64,000 nt of DNA from Chloromonas sp. AAM2. Lineage: Eukaryota > Chlorophyta > Chlorophyceae > Chlamydomonadales > Chlamydomonadaceae. A model generated the notes under the pieces. It searched no databases. It was given only the letters and a program-made list of their open reading frames with translations, and was not told the origin of the DNA. The first letter of the stretch is position 1; every line of letters begins with the position of its first letter. The stretch is taken from NCBI GenBank assembly GCA_004335635.1, contig QAXH01006201.1:24660-88659 (forward strand). Direction: 5' to 3'. A program made the translations under genes and the position numbers. Positions 12,676 to 22,755 of this stretch are shown here, piece by piece.

Positions 12676-13011
12676 GTGACATTGCTGCGAGTGGCAACTC
12701 GTGCCGTGCTATCACAGACAGGAAGGATGAACTGCATGCCTGCAGTTCCACCCCTTCAGGCCGTACTCAAACACCGAAACCTAGCAGCTCCGTTCCTTAC
12801 AACCGTGACAGATGCTGTGACCGATGTTTGTGCAGCAGCTTGGGCTGCAGCTACTCAGTTCATCCCCAGCCCCAACCCAGACCCACCCGTGGGGGTAGGT
12901 GCGGGGCAGGTCCAGCGCAGCCACGGGCAGGAACAGAGCGGTGGGCAACCATGCACCGGGCGGCATGGCCTGCGGGAGCGGTCGAGCAATACAAACACAA
13001 GTGAGCAATGA
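12676..13011 (+). CDS. Possible small single-exon gene, 111 residues, weak
   Basis: A plus-strand reading frame whose middle part (LAAPFLTTVTDAVTDVC, then AAAWAAATQ) is more protein-like than the opposite strand. The last third is Gln/Gly/Ser-rich and unconvincing. No family resemblance, no splice partner, no paralogue in the window. It could equally be chance. Confidence 0.15.
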   Translation: MTLLRVATRAVLSQTGRMNCMPAVPPLQAVLKHRNLAAPFLTTVTDAVTDVCAAAWAAATQFIPSPNPDPPVGVGAGQVQRSHGQEQSGGQPCTGRHGLRERSSNTNTSEQ

Positions 13012-13123
13012 GGTAACTAAACGCACTTGAGGTCCATGTGCCTCCGCACACATACAATACAAGCAATAAAAACAAAACTGAGCTTCCGTTCCAAACCTTT
13101 CAGCCAAACCCTGCCAGCCCCAC

Positions 13124-13190
13124 CTGCCCGAAGTCGATCAGGCCCACCGCGACATCCCCGATCTCGTCAGTGCAGAGCCGCAGGTGCGCT
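13124..13190 (-). other. Orphan exon-like segment with an ABC1-kinase-like LIDFGQ motif
   Basis: On the minus strand this reads LRLCTDEIGDVAVGLIDFGQ and is followed by a GTGGGG donor-like site. GLIDFGQ resembles the metal-binding DFG region of ABC1/ADCK (UbiB) kinases. No other exon of such a kinase is visible, and the position is just past the end of gene X. It may be a relic exon or coincidence. Confidence 0.2.
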
Positions 13191-13280
13191 TACTAAAAGT
13201 AAATTAAGAAGGCCCTCCTTCTGGTTCCCACCACTCAACACGCGCGGTGCTTGAAGTTATGCAGGTGTATTCATTGTTCG

Positions 13281-16200
13281 CTACTGCTCAGCTTGTGCCC
13301 CACCAATGTCACATGGATGGAGTAGCCTTGCATCTAGCATTCCCTGGAAAAGGCAACTGGTGATACTGGCCTCTACCATTGTTGTGCCCACGTCGCCCTA
13401 AGAACAAACACAAGTACAAGCCTCAAGAATGCATCCCACCAGCACAATTCCATCGCAGTAACCGTCAAAACGACACCACCGCACACCATTTGCACATGTG
13501 CCCCCTCACCTGCACGACCCCCAGCACCGGAGTGAAGCCTGTGCACTGAGTTGCGCAGGCCTGCGCTGCGCTGATGGAGCCGCTGCCGATCAGCCGCCAG
13601 GAGCCGGCCTGCTCGTACCGCTGTAACAGGTGCAGCAACACGGGAGACAGGACAGACAGGCAGACCTCAGTGTTTATATTTGTTGAAGTATGCCGATCAT
13701 TGGTAGCTGCGGCAAACAGAGGCATGCTATCAACTGCCGACGTAGCTGTAGTCCTTTACTTGTGGAACATGGACATTGTGAACAGAACAGGGAGGATTTG
13801 CCACCAACAGGCGACGCGCTCAAAATAGTTGCTGAGGACATGTGTTCTGTATTCAATTGTCAGAGTATGCCGCTCAATAATTCAAGTCATGAAATTACCT
13901 CACCTCCAGCACCATCCACAGGGGGCACGTGCTACCCAACACGTGGTCCCACGTGACAGGCTCCCCCTGGCGCACGTTTTTGTGGCTGGGCCCGGTCACT
14001 AGGCAGGGTGGCAGGCACCAGCCGGGCGGCGGCATGACGATCTTGCCGTTCCGCACCTGGTAACCAGCGCAAAACGTAAAACCGGAACTAGGTATCAGTT
14101 GTGCATCAGGCTGTCACGATTTGCTACAGAAGTGACACGGTTTACGGTGCGTAGGCGGCTGTCATGATGCTCCAGTTGCTACACAACGGCAAGCATGTTC
14201 CAGCACTTGTCTTGCAGTTGAGGGGCTGTTGACAAGTTGCGACTGCAATCCTCTGCCTGACTGGTTGTGGCTGACTATCCTCAAACTAGTTGATAACAGG
14301 GTGCATAGTGATGCTCTAGCCTGGCTTGCCCCTCTGTGCAGACCTCTTCAAAACACTTACCTGCACCGGCTGGTATGTTTGCCCGCACCGCAGTGCGGCG
14401 AGAAGAAGGGCCAGCGGCCTGCAGGCCAGGCAGGGAGCGCAGGCAACAGTTGCACCAGCACCTCGGTGCTACCAGTACCGCATTGAAAGGGGACAGAGTA
14501 AAGACACAACCCAGTGTGCACACATGAGCCACGACGCAGCACCTCAAGCAGCGGTTGAAGCCGTTCTTGTGTCCATACCGTGTTGTGAAGGGCTGCCGGG
14601 GCGTGTGTGTGTTCTCACCCACCTGAACAGCTTGGCTGGTGGCTGGATCGGCAGAGGGGCAGTGGAGCCGACCACCAGCGTCTGGACCTACGGGCGTAAG
14701 GCAGTTGGGGACAGGCCAGGTTGAAACTGACCCGGCTCATGTTGGACTGCAGAAAGGCTGCCTACACAAACACGTGCATGTGCGCAAATACAGCAGTATT
14801 GCGTGCAGGCATAAGAAACCACGCCTGTCCAGTAAATCCAAGCCTTCTTTGCTCCTACTGCATACTGCACCTTTAATCAAGCGGGCAGCACTGCATACGC
14901 CATGCTGAGTATGCACAGAGTTGCATGTGAGCTACAAAGTCAGCATGCAATGCGGCCATAGCAATCACATCTAGGTATGTCAACTTCCGACTCACATGCA
15001 ATGAGCCGCCCTCATGCAGCTTCATCAATTGGTTGCAGGTCACAAGCAGCACATTAGGCTCCTGGTTGTACTTCAACCGCAGGATGACTGACCAGTAGGG
15101 AGCGATCCTGCGGCAATGAACACTAGTGAAAAAAACTGACATCAGACAAGCATCTGCACCTGCATATTGCCACTGCGATGTGGCTGAAAAGAATTGTTCT
15201 CCACCACTCCACATCTCACACCACTAAGGGTGCCCAAGAATTGTCCCAGAACTGGCAAACTTTTTTTGTGTGCATCCAAACTGGAGGTCCTCACAATCAG
15301 AATCAATGCTCATGCACATTATGCCACAGCGGTCATTTAACTTGTTTTGACATGTGGAAGTTGCATGTTTGCCTACATAAAACCAGCACAAGGATGCTTT
15401 TCAAGTACGTCATGTGCTACAAGCAACTAGACCTTGTCTACAGCAACTAGACCTTGCTCAACTAAAGAAGAGACACACATGATGCTCGTATCTGTTCATG
15501 ACCTGCTGACATGCGGCGTCATAAGCGCCAGTAAGACACACTACACGAAATGCATGCTCATGCACAAGGCTGTTCACGCATGCCCCTTCACCTCTGCTCA
15601 CTCACTGTGCAAGCTGATTCAGGCTTGCGGAACGCAACAATGAGCCCTCATGCAGAGCAATCTTCAGCGGGCAATGCGCCAGGCTGAGGCCAGTCCACAC
15701 ACTTCCGTTTGGCTGTGCTCCCGCAGCTGCTGACCGCTGCTGCCCAGCAGCAGCAGCTGAACTGGTGCCGGCTGCCAACTGGTTCGTGAGGCTGCCTGGT
15801 GCCCGTGCTGAGCTGGCTGGGCCTTGCCGAAACCCTGCAAGCACACCAGAGCCGCATTGTGGCAGGCTTGCCTTGGCATCCTCTCTCGTTGAGGAGCTGC
15901 CAAGAGCACGTGGTGAAAGGAGGGCCGTTGCTGAACGGTTTCTTGGGCTTGCAGAGGGCTGAGCGGCGACAGGTGGGCGAATGGGAGACTTGGTACGGGG
16001 CGAGCGTTTTGAAGGGTGGGCATTGGGTGATTGGACGTGCTTGGAAGGGCTTGGAGATGCCTCTTTAATAGGCTGGCTTGTGGAAAGCATGCCAAGTTCT
16101 GATCTGAGCACACGAGCGCGTTTGCGTCCATGTGTGGGAGGTGCATCCGTGTTGTCGGCTGCCAATAGCTCCAGCCCAGCACCGGATGCTGCCCTGCCCT

Positions 16201-19200
16201 TCGGTCCGAGAACCTGGACCTGCCCTTCGGTCCGTGAACCAGCCACGGCCACGCTCGCCAGCTTGTGGACAGCTGCCTGGGCTGACTGCGGAGTGCGTGG
16301 TTCGTCGCGACGTGAGCCTATGATTTTGCCAAGGTTAGACTCCTGTGGCGATGCACTCGTGCTGCTTCCCAGCACCTGCTGCACCGCCTCTGCACGCTGC
16401 GCTGCTTCAGCAGCAGCGTCAGCACCACTACCCGTGTCTTGACCTTGACTGGCTATCACAGAAGCATGCATCTTCCAGTAGCTCTCTAGGTCATCATCCA
16501 AGGCATTGGCCAGTGTGGCTGCTTGGAACGGCACCACAGAGCCGCCTGCCTGCCCTGCCTTATGCGAGGCTACAAGACCAATTCCTGCACCAGGTGCAGT
16601 TTCTTTGCCAGCAGCCCGAGATGCATGCAGCTGGGCTACGAGGGCAGCTACTCGGTTGGCACGGGAGCTATCCCCTGTGCCATCCTTGCTTCCACGACGA
16701 GAGTGTGGTACGATAGGTGGCATGGGCGGTTGGGCTTGATGCGGCTCATCGGGTGGCAGAGGCGGCAGCGAACCACTGCCCCTTGCTTGCCCTAGGTGAG
16801 GGGGTACGACAGGTGGCAATTCAGGTGGCATAGGTGGTTGCAAACTGTGAAATGAACCCCGGGAATACGGCAAATCCGCAGGCAAGGGCGGTTGCATGCC
16901 TGGGTAGGGCGCAGCTGGGGGCATGGGTGGGCCCAGGGTGCCAAGTCCAGGCATCATGGGTTGCATGGGCTGCATGGTCCCACTCATATGCCTGTTTGCA
17001 TGCGGCTGCCAGGCGGGCACCGGCCATTGGGTGGGTAAGTTGGTTGTAGGCACATGCTGGGTAATGGGTGGCATGGGTACGTTGCCATGCCCCAGCATGT
17101 GAGAGCCATGCATGTGCTCGTCAAGAATGTAGCTTATGGGCAGGTCCAGGGGGTAGGGGTGGGACCCATGCACGTTGAACATCATGGAAGCCACGTCAGC
17201 TTGCATCTGCATGCATGTCAGATGCATGTATAGAATTAACGTCGATGTTTGTTTGATCAGTCAGTGCAGCTTGACGCTCAAAAGCCGTTCATAGCCCAAG
17301 CCAGGGTCACTGCATAAGCTGTCATCCAGGGCTGTTGCAGAGCACTAGCCAAAGCAAGACAGGACAGGTCACGCGTAACAGCAATTTTAGTTTAGTCACG
17401 TGATTCCAAACGCCATTGCCATCATTGCGCCATAGCATTTCCCTTGCATGTGTCAATTGCTCAGTCGCACCACTCACCCTAATGGAGTGCTGCCATGCAG
17501 CAAACTCATCAGGCAACATGAGCATGCCTTGCATGAGCGCCTGGTCTTGGCCGTCCATGCCCTGCATGGCTGCATGGGCGCTGATGGGGGGCATGGCTGC
17601 ATGGCCACTGCCCGCCTGCACGGCGGAAAACACCTGCTCATCCATAGCCTGCAGCAGAGCACACGAGTCATTGCACAAAGGTCGTAACTCAACATCGGTC
17701 GTAGCTTGACTCAAGCATGGGCTGTGCTTGCTCGTTGTGTCCTTCACGTATGGGATGGCAACGACTTTCATGCGTGCTGTATGCAGTTGGTGCATGGCAG
17801 CTTGATGTCCCCTAGGTCTCTCTCCCTGAAATGACCCACACCAAGGCCTCCACCCGTGTAACATCTAGGGATCCTGTTCGTTTCAATGTTTAGCGGAGAC
17901 CACTTGCTCAGGTGTGCACTGCATGAAACGGAGGTAGTCCATGCCCTACCTGCATGGCCGCTTCATGCGCTTCCATGGCTCCTAGGGCCTCAAGGTCACT
18001 GAGCTCAGGTGTGGCAACCTGCATGTCCATGTCATCACTCGACCCATGGGACTGGCCCTCGCCATCCTCCTCTTGGTGTTCCTTGGCAAGGCCGCTTGGG
18101 CGTCTGGAGTTGCCTTGACGCTGACTGGTTGCTGTGTGGAGGTGCGTGCCAGTGTGCTGCGCTGTGCTTGGATTGTGCTGAGGCTGATGCATTGAAGATG
18201 CACCCTGTAAGCTGGTGGCCTTAGGTGGCATGATGTCAGGCATCAAGGGCAGCTTCATGCAACCCGTGCCAGCCTCTGGTTGCATGGTGACCGTGTTGCC
18301 CTGGGCTGGGGTAGCTTGTGGGGTAGGCAGCTGCCTGGCAGCTGCTCTGGCTGGCTTTGCACGCCTGGCTGCAAGCCGTGGAGCTGTGCTTGGTGCATCC
18401 TGCTGACCCAAACGTGCCCTTGAGTCAGTTACAGGTGGTTGGACGGTTTCACAAACGGCTTGTAGCGGCAGAGTGCTCCGTGGGCGTGTGTTCATCGAGG
18501 GTTGTGTGAATGTGGCGATGGTGGGCTGCAGGCGCTGCTTGCCGCGCAGCTGGACAACCTTTGAACACATGCAACACAGGAAGCGCGTGGTTGTGGGTTG
18601 GCATTAATCGCTTCCCATGTGCAGGCATAAGGAGATTGGTATGTTGGGGCCATCACATCGACAGTGGTGAACAGGGTTGACCCGCTATGGTGTTTCCTGT
18701 TGAACATGATGCTTTGGGCAATTCTGCGAATGTCATTGCACATTAGTGCTGCTGGACAAACACAACACTCCGAGTCCGTGCAGCCCAAGGCCGCTGATGG
18801 ATTGGCCACTAATCTCTGCTCACGTATCATCCGCCCAACACAGCAGCACACCTCCCTGTGGTCACACCTGTTGGATAATCAGATCCATCTCCTCGGCCAG
18901 GAGTGCCTGCTGGGCCTGTGAAACCAGCTCTGCAGTACATAGCATACCATGCAGTCACAAAGGACACTTAACAACAAGGCAAGGTTTGCAGTTGACCGCA
19001 TGGCCGAGGGACCTGAAAATCACATACCGTACTGCTCCAAACTAGTTTGCGTTGGGGTTTGGACATTCGCAAACTAGTTTGGAGCAGAAAAGAGCCAAAA
19101 CCGTCACGCAAAACTTTTTTGATTTATTTCGCGTTTTGGCCACCTCAAACGCAAACTAGTTAAGCACACAAGCATGAACATGAATGTTCCTAAGCCGCCA

Positions 19201-20024
19201 GTGGCCACTGCTCCTAAGGGGCAGAGCCAACTGGGCTGCAAGAGTCCCATGGGACTTTGGTATAACAGTGACAGTGTGTAGGAGTCACTTGACACCTCGA
19301 TCATAGGTGTCAGATGCAGTGTGCTCGTGCGTGGCAGCTGTGGTGTGCGGTGTAACAGCTTGATTCCTACGCAAAATAAGATGGCCAAATGTCAAACGCA
19401 ATAATAAAGAACGCAAAACAAGCCAGCTTTGGCGCTCACGACGCAAAAATAAAAAACGCAAAAGTAAATTCGGGCTCATTTTCAGGACGCAAACTAGTTG
19501 AGCACGCAAACTAGTCTGGAGCAGTACGGTAATCTTCTTGAGCGCCTGAACAATTGGCAATGTTACAGCAGCATGTGGAGCTCTGAGGCTTGCCTGCCAG
19601 GACCTGTAAGACCGGCTATCTTCCAAGGCAGTGCATGAGTCGTGCCAGAGTTCACGAAACCTCCATCTGATCCAAACGGCGCCGCAGGCACTCGGACTTT
19701 GCTGCCACAAGCCCATCCGCTGTGGCTGCCACCAACCGACACAACACACTCGCAAGCATTTCACCGACGCCGAAGGCTACCATGGCCCATGGTTAGGTAG
19801 CTTGCGTCAAGTCTCTGCCAGTACATGCCTGCCCACCTACCCATCTAAATCTACCCACCACATGCACCAAACATGATGCCTACATGTGCTTTCCACCCAC
19901 CCTCCTGCTTGCCGCGCGACTGGCTTCTGGCATGCTGCATGATGCTCTGCGCCTCCTGCTCCAGGGCCAAGGATGCAAGCTGGAAGGCATCATCCAGAAG
20001 CCTCTGTTCAACTCCAGCAGCCAT
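13281..20024 (-). CDS. Gene X: large low-complexity protein, 12 exons, function unknown
   Basis: Exons on the minus strand: 20024-19901, 18929-18868, 18558-17950, 17648-17478, 17206-15606, 15107-14996, 14687-14623, 14468-14361, 14252-14207, 14056-13904, 13620-13510, 13397-13281; 1092 residues with all phases agreeing. Residues 1-62 form a helical, probably coiled-coil start (LLDDAFQLASLALEQEAQSI, then ELVSQAQQALLAEEMDLIIQ). Residues 63-855 are disordered, with Met/Pro-rich repeats (PPMPP, MQPMQPMM) and basic Ser/Pro stretches. An acidic LDDDLESYW motif near residue 558 resembles UAP56-binding motifs of mRNA-export adaptors. The C-terminal third (IAPYWSVILRLKYNQEPNVL, TLVVGSTAPLPIQPPAKLF, GSWRLIGSGSISAAQACATQ) is folded-looking but unrecognised. 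The 1.6 kb exon could be read to a stop at 15602, but GTGAGT sits exactly there and the phase fits the next exon, so I join them. Intron 1 holds a TIR element. Confidence 0.6.
15235..15268 (-). repeat. Copy of the GTTTGCCAGTTCTGGGACAA terminal motif
   Basis: Reverse-orientation copy with the usual A-rich end, in intron 5 of gene X. No inverted partner lies nearby, so this may be a solo terminus or a degraded element. Confidence 0.7.
19027..19529. mobile_element. Non-autonomous TIR element, CCGTAC ends, TA flanks (503 bp)
   Basis: The ends are inverted repeats of about 26 bp beginning CCGTACTGCTCCA and differing at one position. TA flanks both ends (19025-19026 and 19530-19531), as expected of a TA target-site duplication. 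Just inside the left end, 20 bp arms (19031-19050 and 19067-19086) repeat the terminal sequence as an inverted pair around a 16 bp loop. There is no transposase frame. The element sits in intron 1 of gene X, about 20 bp from the edge of the duplicated block. TA duplications with short TIRs fit the Tc1/mariner and related groups, but the superfamily cannot be fixed without an autonomous copy. Confidence 0.75.
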
Positions 20025-20426
20025 CTCAAAGCCTTTAATGCCTTGCTACCGGCTTGCTACTGTGGGTGTGCAGCCAACCATGTCATGAAAGGGAGCCATG
20101 TGACTTCATCACGGACGCATGCTTTGGGCGGCATGCTACATTCTTTCGACACGACATATTTGTGTCTGTCTGCGACTGATCCGCAGTCTGCGCTTGCGGT
20201 GTTCCGCAGAAACGTAGGCGCGGTTACCATGCACGGATGTCAGAGTACTGGCCGAGAATGCCCGTCGCATTGACTGAGATCATGCAAACGGCTACGACGG
20301 CATGGGCGCGGACGAGCAAGAGCGTGGCATAAGCATCAAGTCCACTGGTATCTCGCGCTCTACTACAAGATCCCAATGACTTTACCCTGAACACGGTCGT
20401 TGCATGTGCCACCCCACACTCCAACC
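20025..20426. promoter_or_regulatory. Divergent promoter region, left copy
   Basis: About 400 bp separates the ATG of gene X (minus) from the ATG of the transporter first-exon copy (plus). It must hold the gene X promoter and, ancestrally, that of the transporter. No TATA-like box stands out. Confidence 0.4.
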
Positions 20427-20671
20427 ATGACGGTGACCAATAAGCGGAACAAGGGGCGGTCCCTACTGCACGAATGCCTTCCCGTGGACTGGTGTCCAAG
20501 CCTGGATGCATGCTGTTCCATTGGAAGCGACAATCGGTATCTGCATGTGGTCATCCTCTGCTGCATGGTGGCCATCATATGCAGCATAGCTAGGACGGCA
20601 ATGAGCGTCGCCATCATGCCAATGAGCCAGATGTAGGGGTGGTCTGGCTCTGTTAAAGGAGCCATTTCAAG
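20427..20671 (+). pseudogene. First-exon fragment of the anion transporter with a premature stop
   Basis: 245 nt collinear with exon 1 of the transporter at 28344-28588, same length and frame, ending at the same splice donor position. Codon 70 is TAG (20634-20636) where the intact gene has TAC (Tyr). The transmembrane-1 motif SIDRTAM has become SIARTAM, losing a conserved Asp of the family. Exons 2-11 are absent downstream. Whether it is transcribed from the shared promoter cannot be told. Confidence 0.85.
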
Positions 20672-21732
20672 GTGTATGTGACACAAATCCAATGTTGCAG
20701 TCTATGGATAAGGCAACCGAACAGCATTGCAGAGCCAAGTGAGGTGCTGACGAGCACTTCAGGACTTGCAGGCCAACGATGGCGGTGTTGCGTGCAGTGG
20801 TGCTGTGTGAAGCTTCAGGGAAGGTTGCTTTATGTGTTGTGCTTTCGCTAATCTTACGCACGTTTGAGACCGCTGGGCCCACCCAAACTGAGGACAAATG
20901 GTCGTTTTGAAAGCCAGAAAAACAAGGTTGCCAAGTTCAATGAACACAAAATAGAGTATTACAAAATAGAGTCAGTGCTTTGCTAATGCTCCGAGCAGAG
21001 GAGTCAGCAAGGAGGTCGGAGGAGCAGACTGTGTTGCGTCAAGGAACCAGACAGGGTTTAGACTTTAGAGGCCTGCAGGAGCACTGGGGATGCAACGAAA
21101 TTGGTACCGTTGCTGCCTATTCGCATCGCTCATTCTGTTAGCTGTTTCTCTCATTGACATCTGTGACCTTAAGTATCTTGATCTCTGCCCCGAGGACTAT
21201 CTGTAATACACGTGTCGTGTCACCAAGAGGTTTTGAGGCTTCCCTCTTCAGGGGATAAGCAAGACAGGGCTTTCCCCACACGACAGATGGCGCAGCGCTC
21301 TGCTGTTGGTCAGGACATGTGGTCTGGATTGTGGGGCCGGGTCATCACGTAAAAGTTGTGTGCAGGGTCCCTGTTCCAGACTGTGGCTTTCTGGCAGTTG
21401 CTGGCAGATGGCGTACAGGAGCAACCTGTTGGAACAGCAAATCACAAAGCACTGGGTAAGGTCGTTGGGAGCAATAGCACGCGGCAAACCACTGTGTCCA
21501 TGTACTTGCTGTTCATCTTATCTTATGTTCATGTAACTGTCCATGCGACATGAGTCAACGTACAGTCCAGTCCAGACCAGACTGCAACAGCTTTATATGT
21601 CAGGCGCCTAGGCCAGCATCACTCGATGCCGCCGTCGCGTTCGCTGGTCTGACATGGACAAGTGTCTCAGCTGTCCTGGCCTGAACTCCAGGTCTTTGTC
21701 GTTCTAAACTCGCATTGAGGGCCAACGATTCC

Positions 21733-21775
21733 CAAGGAGGGAGTGCACACCAGGAAGCACGTCCACGCAATGGTC
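21733..21775 (+). repeat. Copy of the GGAGGGAGTGCACACC repeat
   Basis: Forward copy; the core and the following AGGAAGCACGTCCACGCA match those at 23676-23712. Shorter than the 75 bp versions. Confidence 0.75.
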
Positions 21776-21810
21776 TCATTCTTATACCGCAGAGAAGTTA
21801 TACGCTGATT

Positions 21811-21905
21811 TTACGACTCCAAACTCTGCAGTACAGTATTGATTGATGACCCAACATCGGTCTGCACATACGCTTCCAGGTACTGTGCGCAAAATTGATG
21901 TAGTG
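21811..21905 (-). pseudogene. Short relic of a Polinton-like type-B DNA polymerase
   Basis: On the minus strand this reads QYLEAYVQTDVGSSINTVL and aligns with the segment just downstream of the polymerase relic at 27021-27224. The YVQTDV part corresponds to the (L/Y)xxTDV stretch after the first exonuclease motifs of protein-primed PolB. Only about 30 codons remain. Identification rests on its similarity to the longer relic. Confidence 0.4.
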
Positions 21906-22636
21906 GTGTTGTGATGCGCTGTTGTGCAGTGATCCTGTTGCTTGACTCAGGGAACTGTAGCTGTAGCAACTCGCACCCTTGTCGCACCCCTGCATGCCAG
22001 GTACGGCTTAGACTCGACTTTTTTTTTTGGTGTGTGGCAGGGTCAACATGGACGTGTGTGGGGTGGCATGGGGCTAGCAGTGCCCGCAGGAAAGCAAGGC
22101 ATGGAGCATCATTCATACAGTCATGCAGTCATCATGTACATGCACAGTACACAAACAAACAGGAACAGCAAGGAGGTGACGTGATTGGATCATCTTGGTC
22201 CGCGGTGCGTGTCTCAAGCAGGATCAGGCTTACATGGACGTGGCGCCAAGCAAACAAAGACAACGATGGACATCGAACAGCCCAGGGAAAGGTGTTCTGA
22301 TAGTGCGATGAGCAGAGAACCCATGTTGTGATATCCACGACCCTTGTGATGGACACCCTGACACATTCAAATGCCTGATGATTGGGCCGGCCCGCCAAGG
22401 CCCCTTCCGTATTCCAGGGCGGATTCTTGACTTCATTCCGTAGTCGGATTTTTCAAACGAAGCACGGTGAGTGAGAAATTGGCATGTTCCTGACCAGGTG
22501 GTCCGTGTTCGGGGCTTTCACCCATTGTTTGGGACTGGACCAGCCCTCCTGCGGCCGCCTTGCCCAGTTGTATCCCACGCGTGTTGCCAGGACTTGAACG
22601 CACTGTTTCTCACGCTGCAAGTACCAGTACGCAGCC

Positions 22637-22672
22637 ACTAGGACTAGGACTAGGACTAGGACCAGGCCACGC
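22637..22672 (+). repeat. GGACTA hexamer tandem
   Basis: About five units of GGACTA with slight variation, followed by a diverged copy. Simple repeat; not the plant or Chlamydomonas telomere unit. Confidence 0.8.
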
Positions 22673-22755
22673 GGACTAGGCCAAGATAAGGCAACCCAGA
22701 AGGCCGGTACGGACAGTAATACGGCGGGTCATACGGCCAGTAATACGGCGGGGTC

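Larger units (their letters stand above)
10291..13280. other. Gene-poor 3 kb, only weak coding candidates
   Basis: No gene can be supported with confidence. Seen here: a related pair of segments near 10518 and 10862 (AGCATGTGGCGCCCA), a short ATGATC-repeat palindrome near 11104-11130, and partial copies of the GGAGGGAGTGCACACC repeat near 11340 and 11593-11634 (reverse). Two weak coding candidates are listed separately (12676-13011 and 13124-13190). Confidence 0.45.
19550..20745. repeat. Duplicated divergent-promoter block, left copy
   Basis: Matches 27455-28665 in the same orientation over most of its length. It contains part of intron 1 and exon 1 of gene X (minus), the spacer, and exon 1 plus the start of intron 1 of the transporter (plus). 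Divergence is uneven: the two first exons are nearly unchanged and the spacer is more diverged. Confidence 0.85.
20746..22755. other. Gene-poor 2 kb with polymerase scrap and repeats
   Basis: Holds one short relic of a protein-primed DNA polymerase (21811-21905), one copy of the GGAGGGAGTGCACACC repeat (21733-21775), a GGACTA hexamer run (22637-22672) and a short tandem of CAGTAATACGGCGGGTCAT (about 22712-22757). No intact gene recognised. Confidence 0.5.

Noticed and set aside
15602..17227. A single-exon 541-residue gene starting MHLTCMQ
   Set aside because: The first codons lie upstream of a CAG acceptor and the stop overlaps a GTGAGT donor. Neighbouring exons join in phase on both sides, so it is an internal exon of gene X.
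20363..20692. Minus-strand frame with a hydrophobic YIWLIGMMATLIAVL segment, conserved in both duplicated blocks
   Set aside because: It is the antisense of transporter exon 1. The plus strand gives the family motif (CSIDRTAMSVAIMPM) and splices in phase to exon 2, so the minus frame is a shadow.
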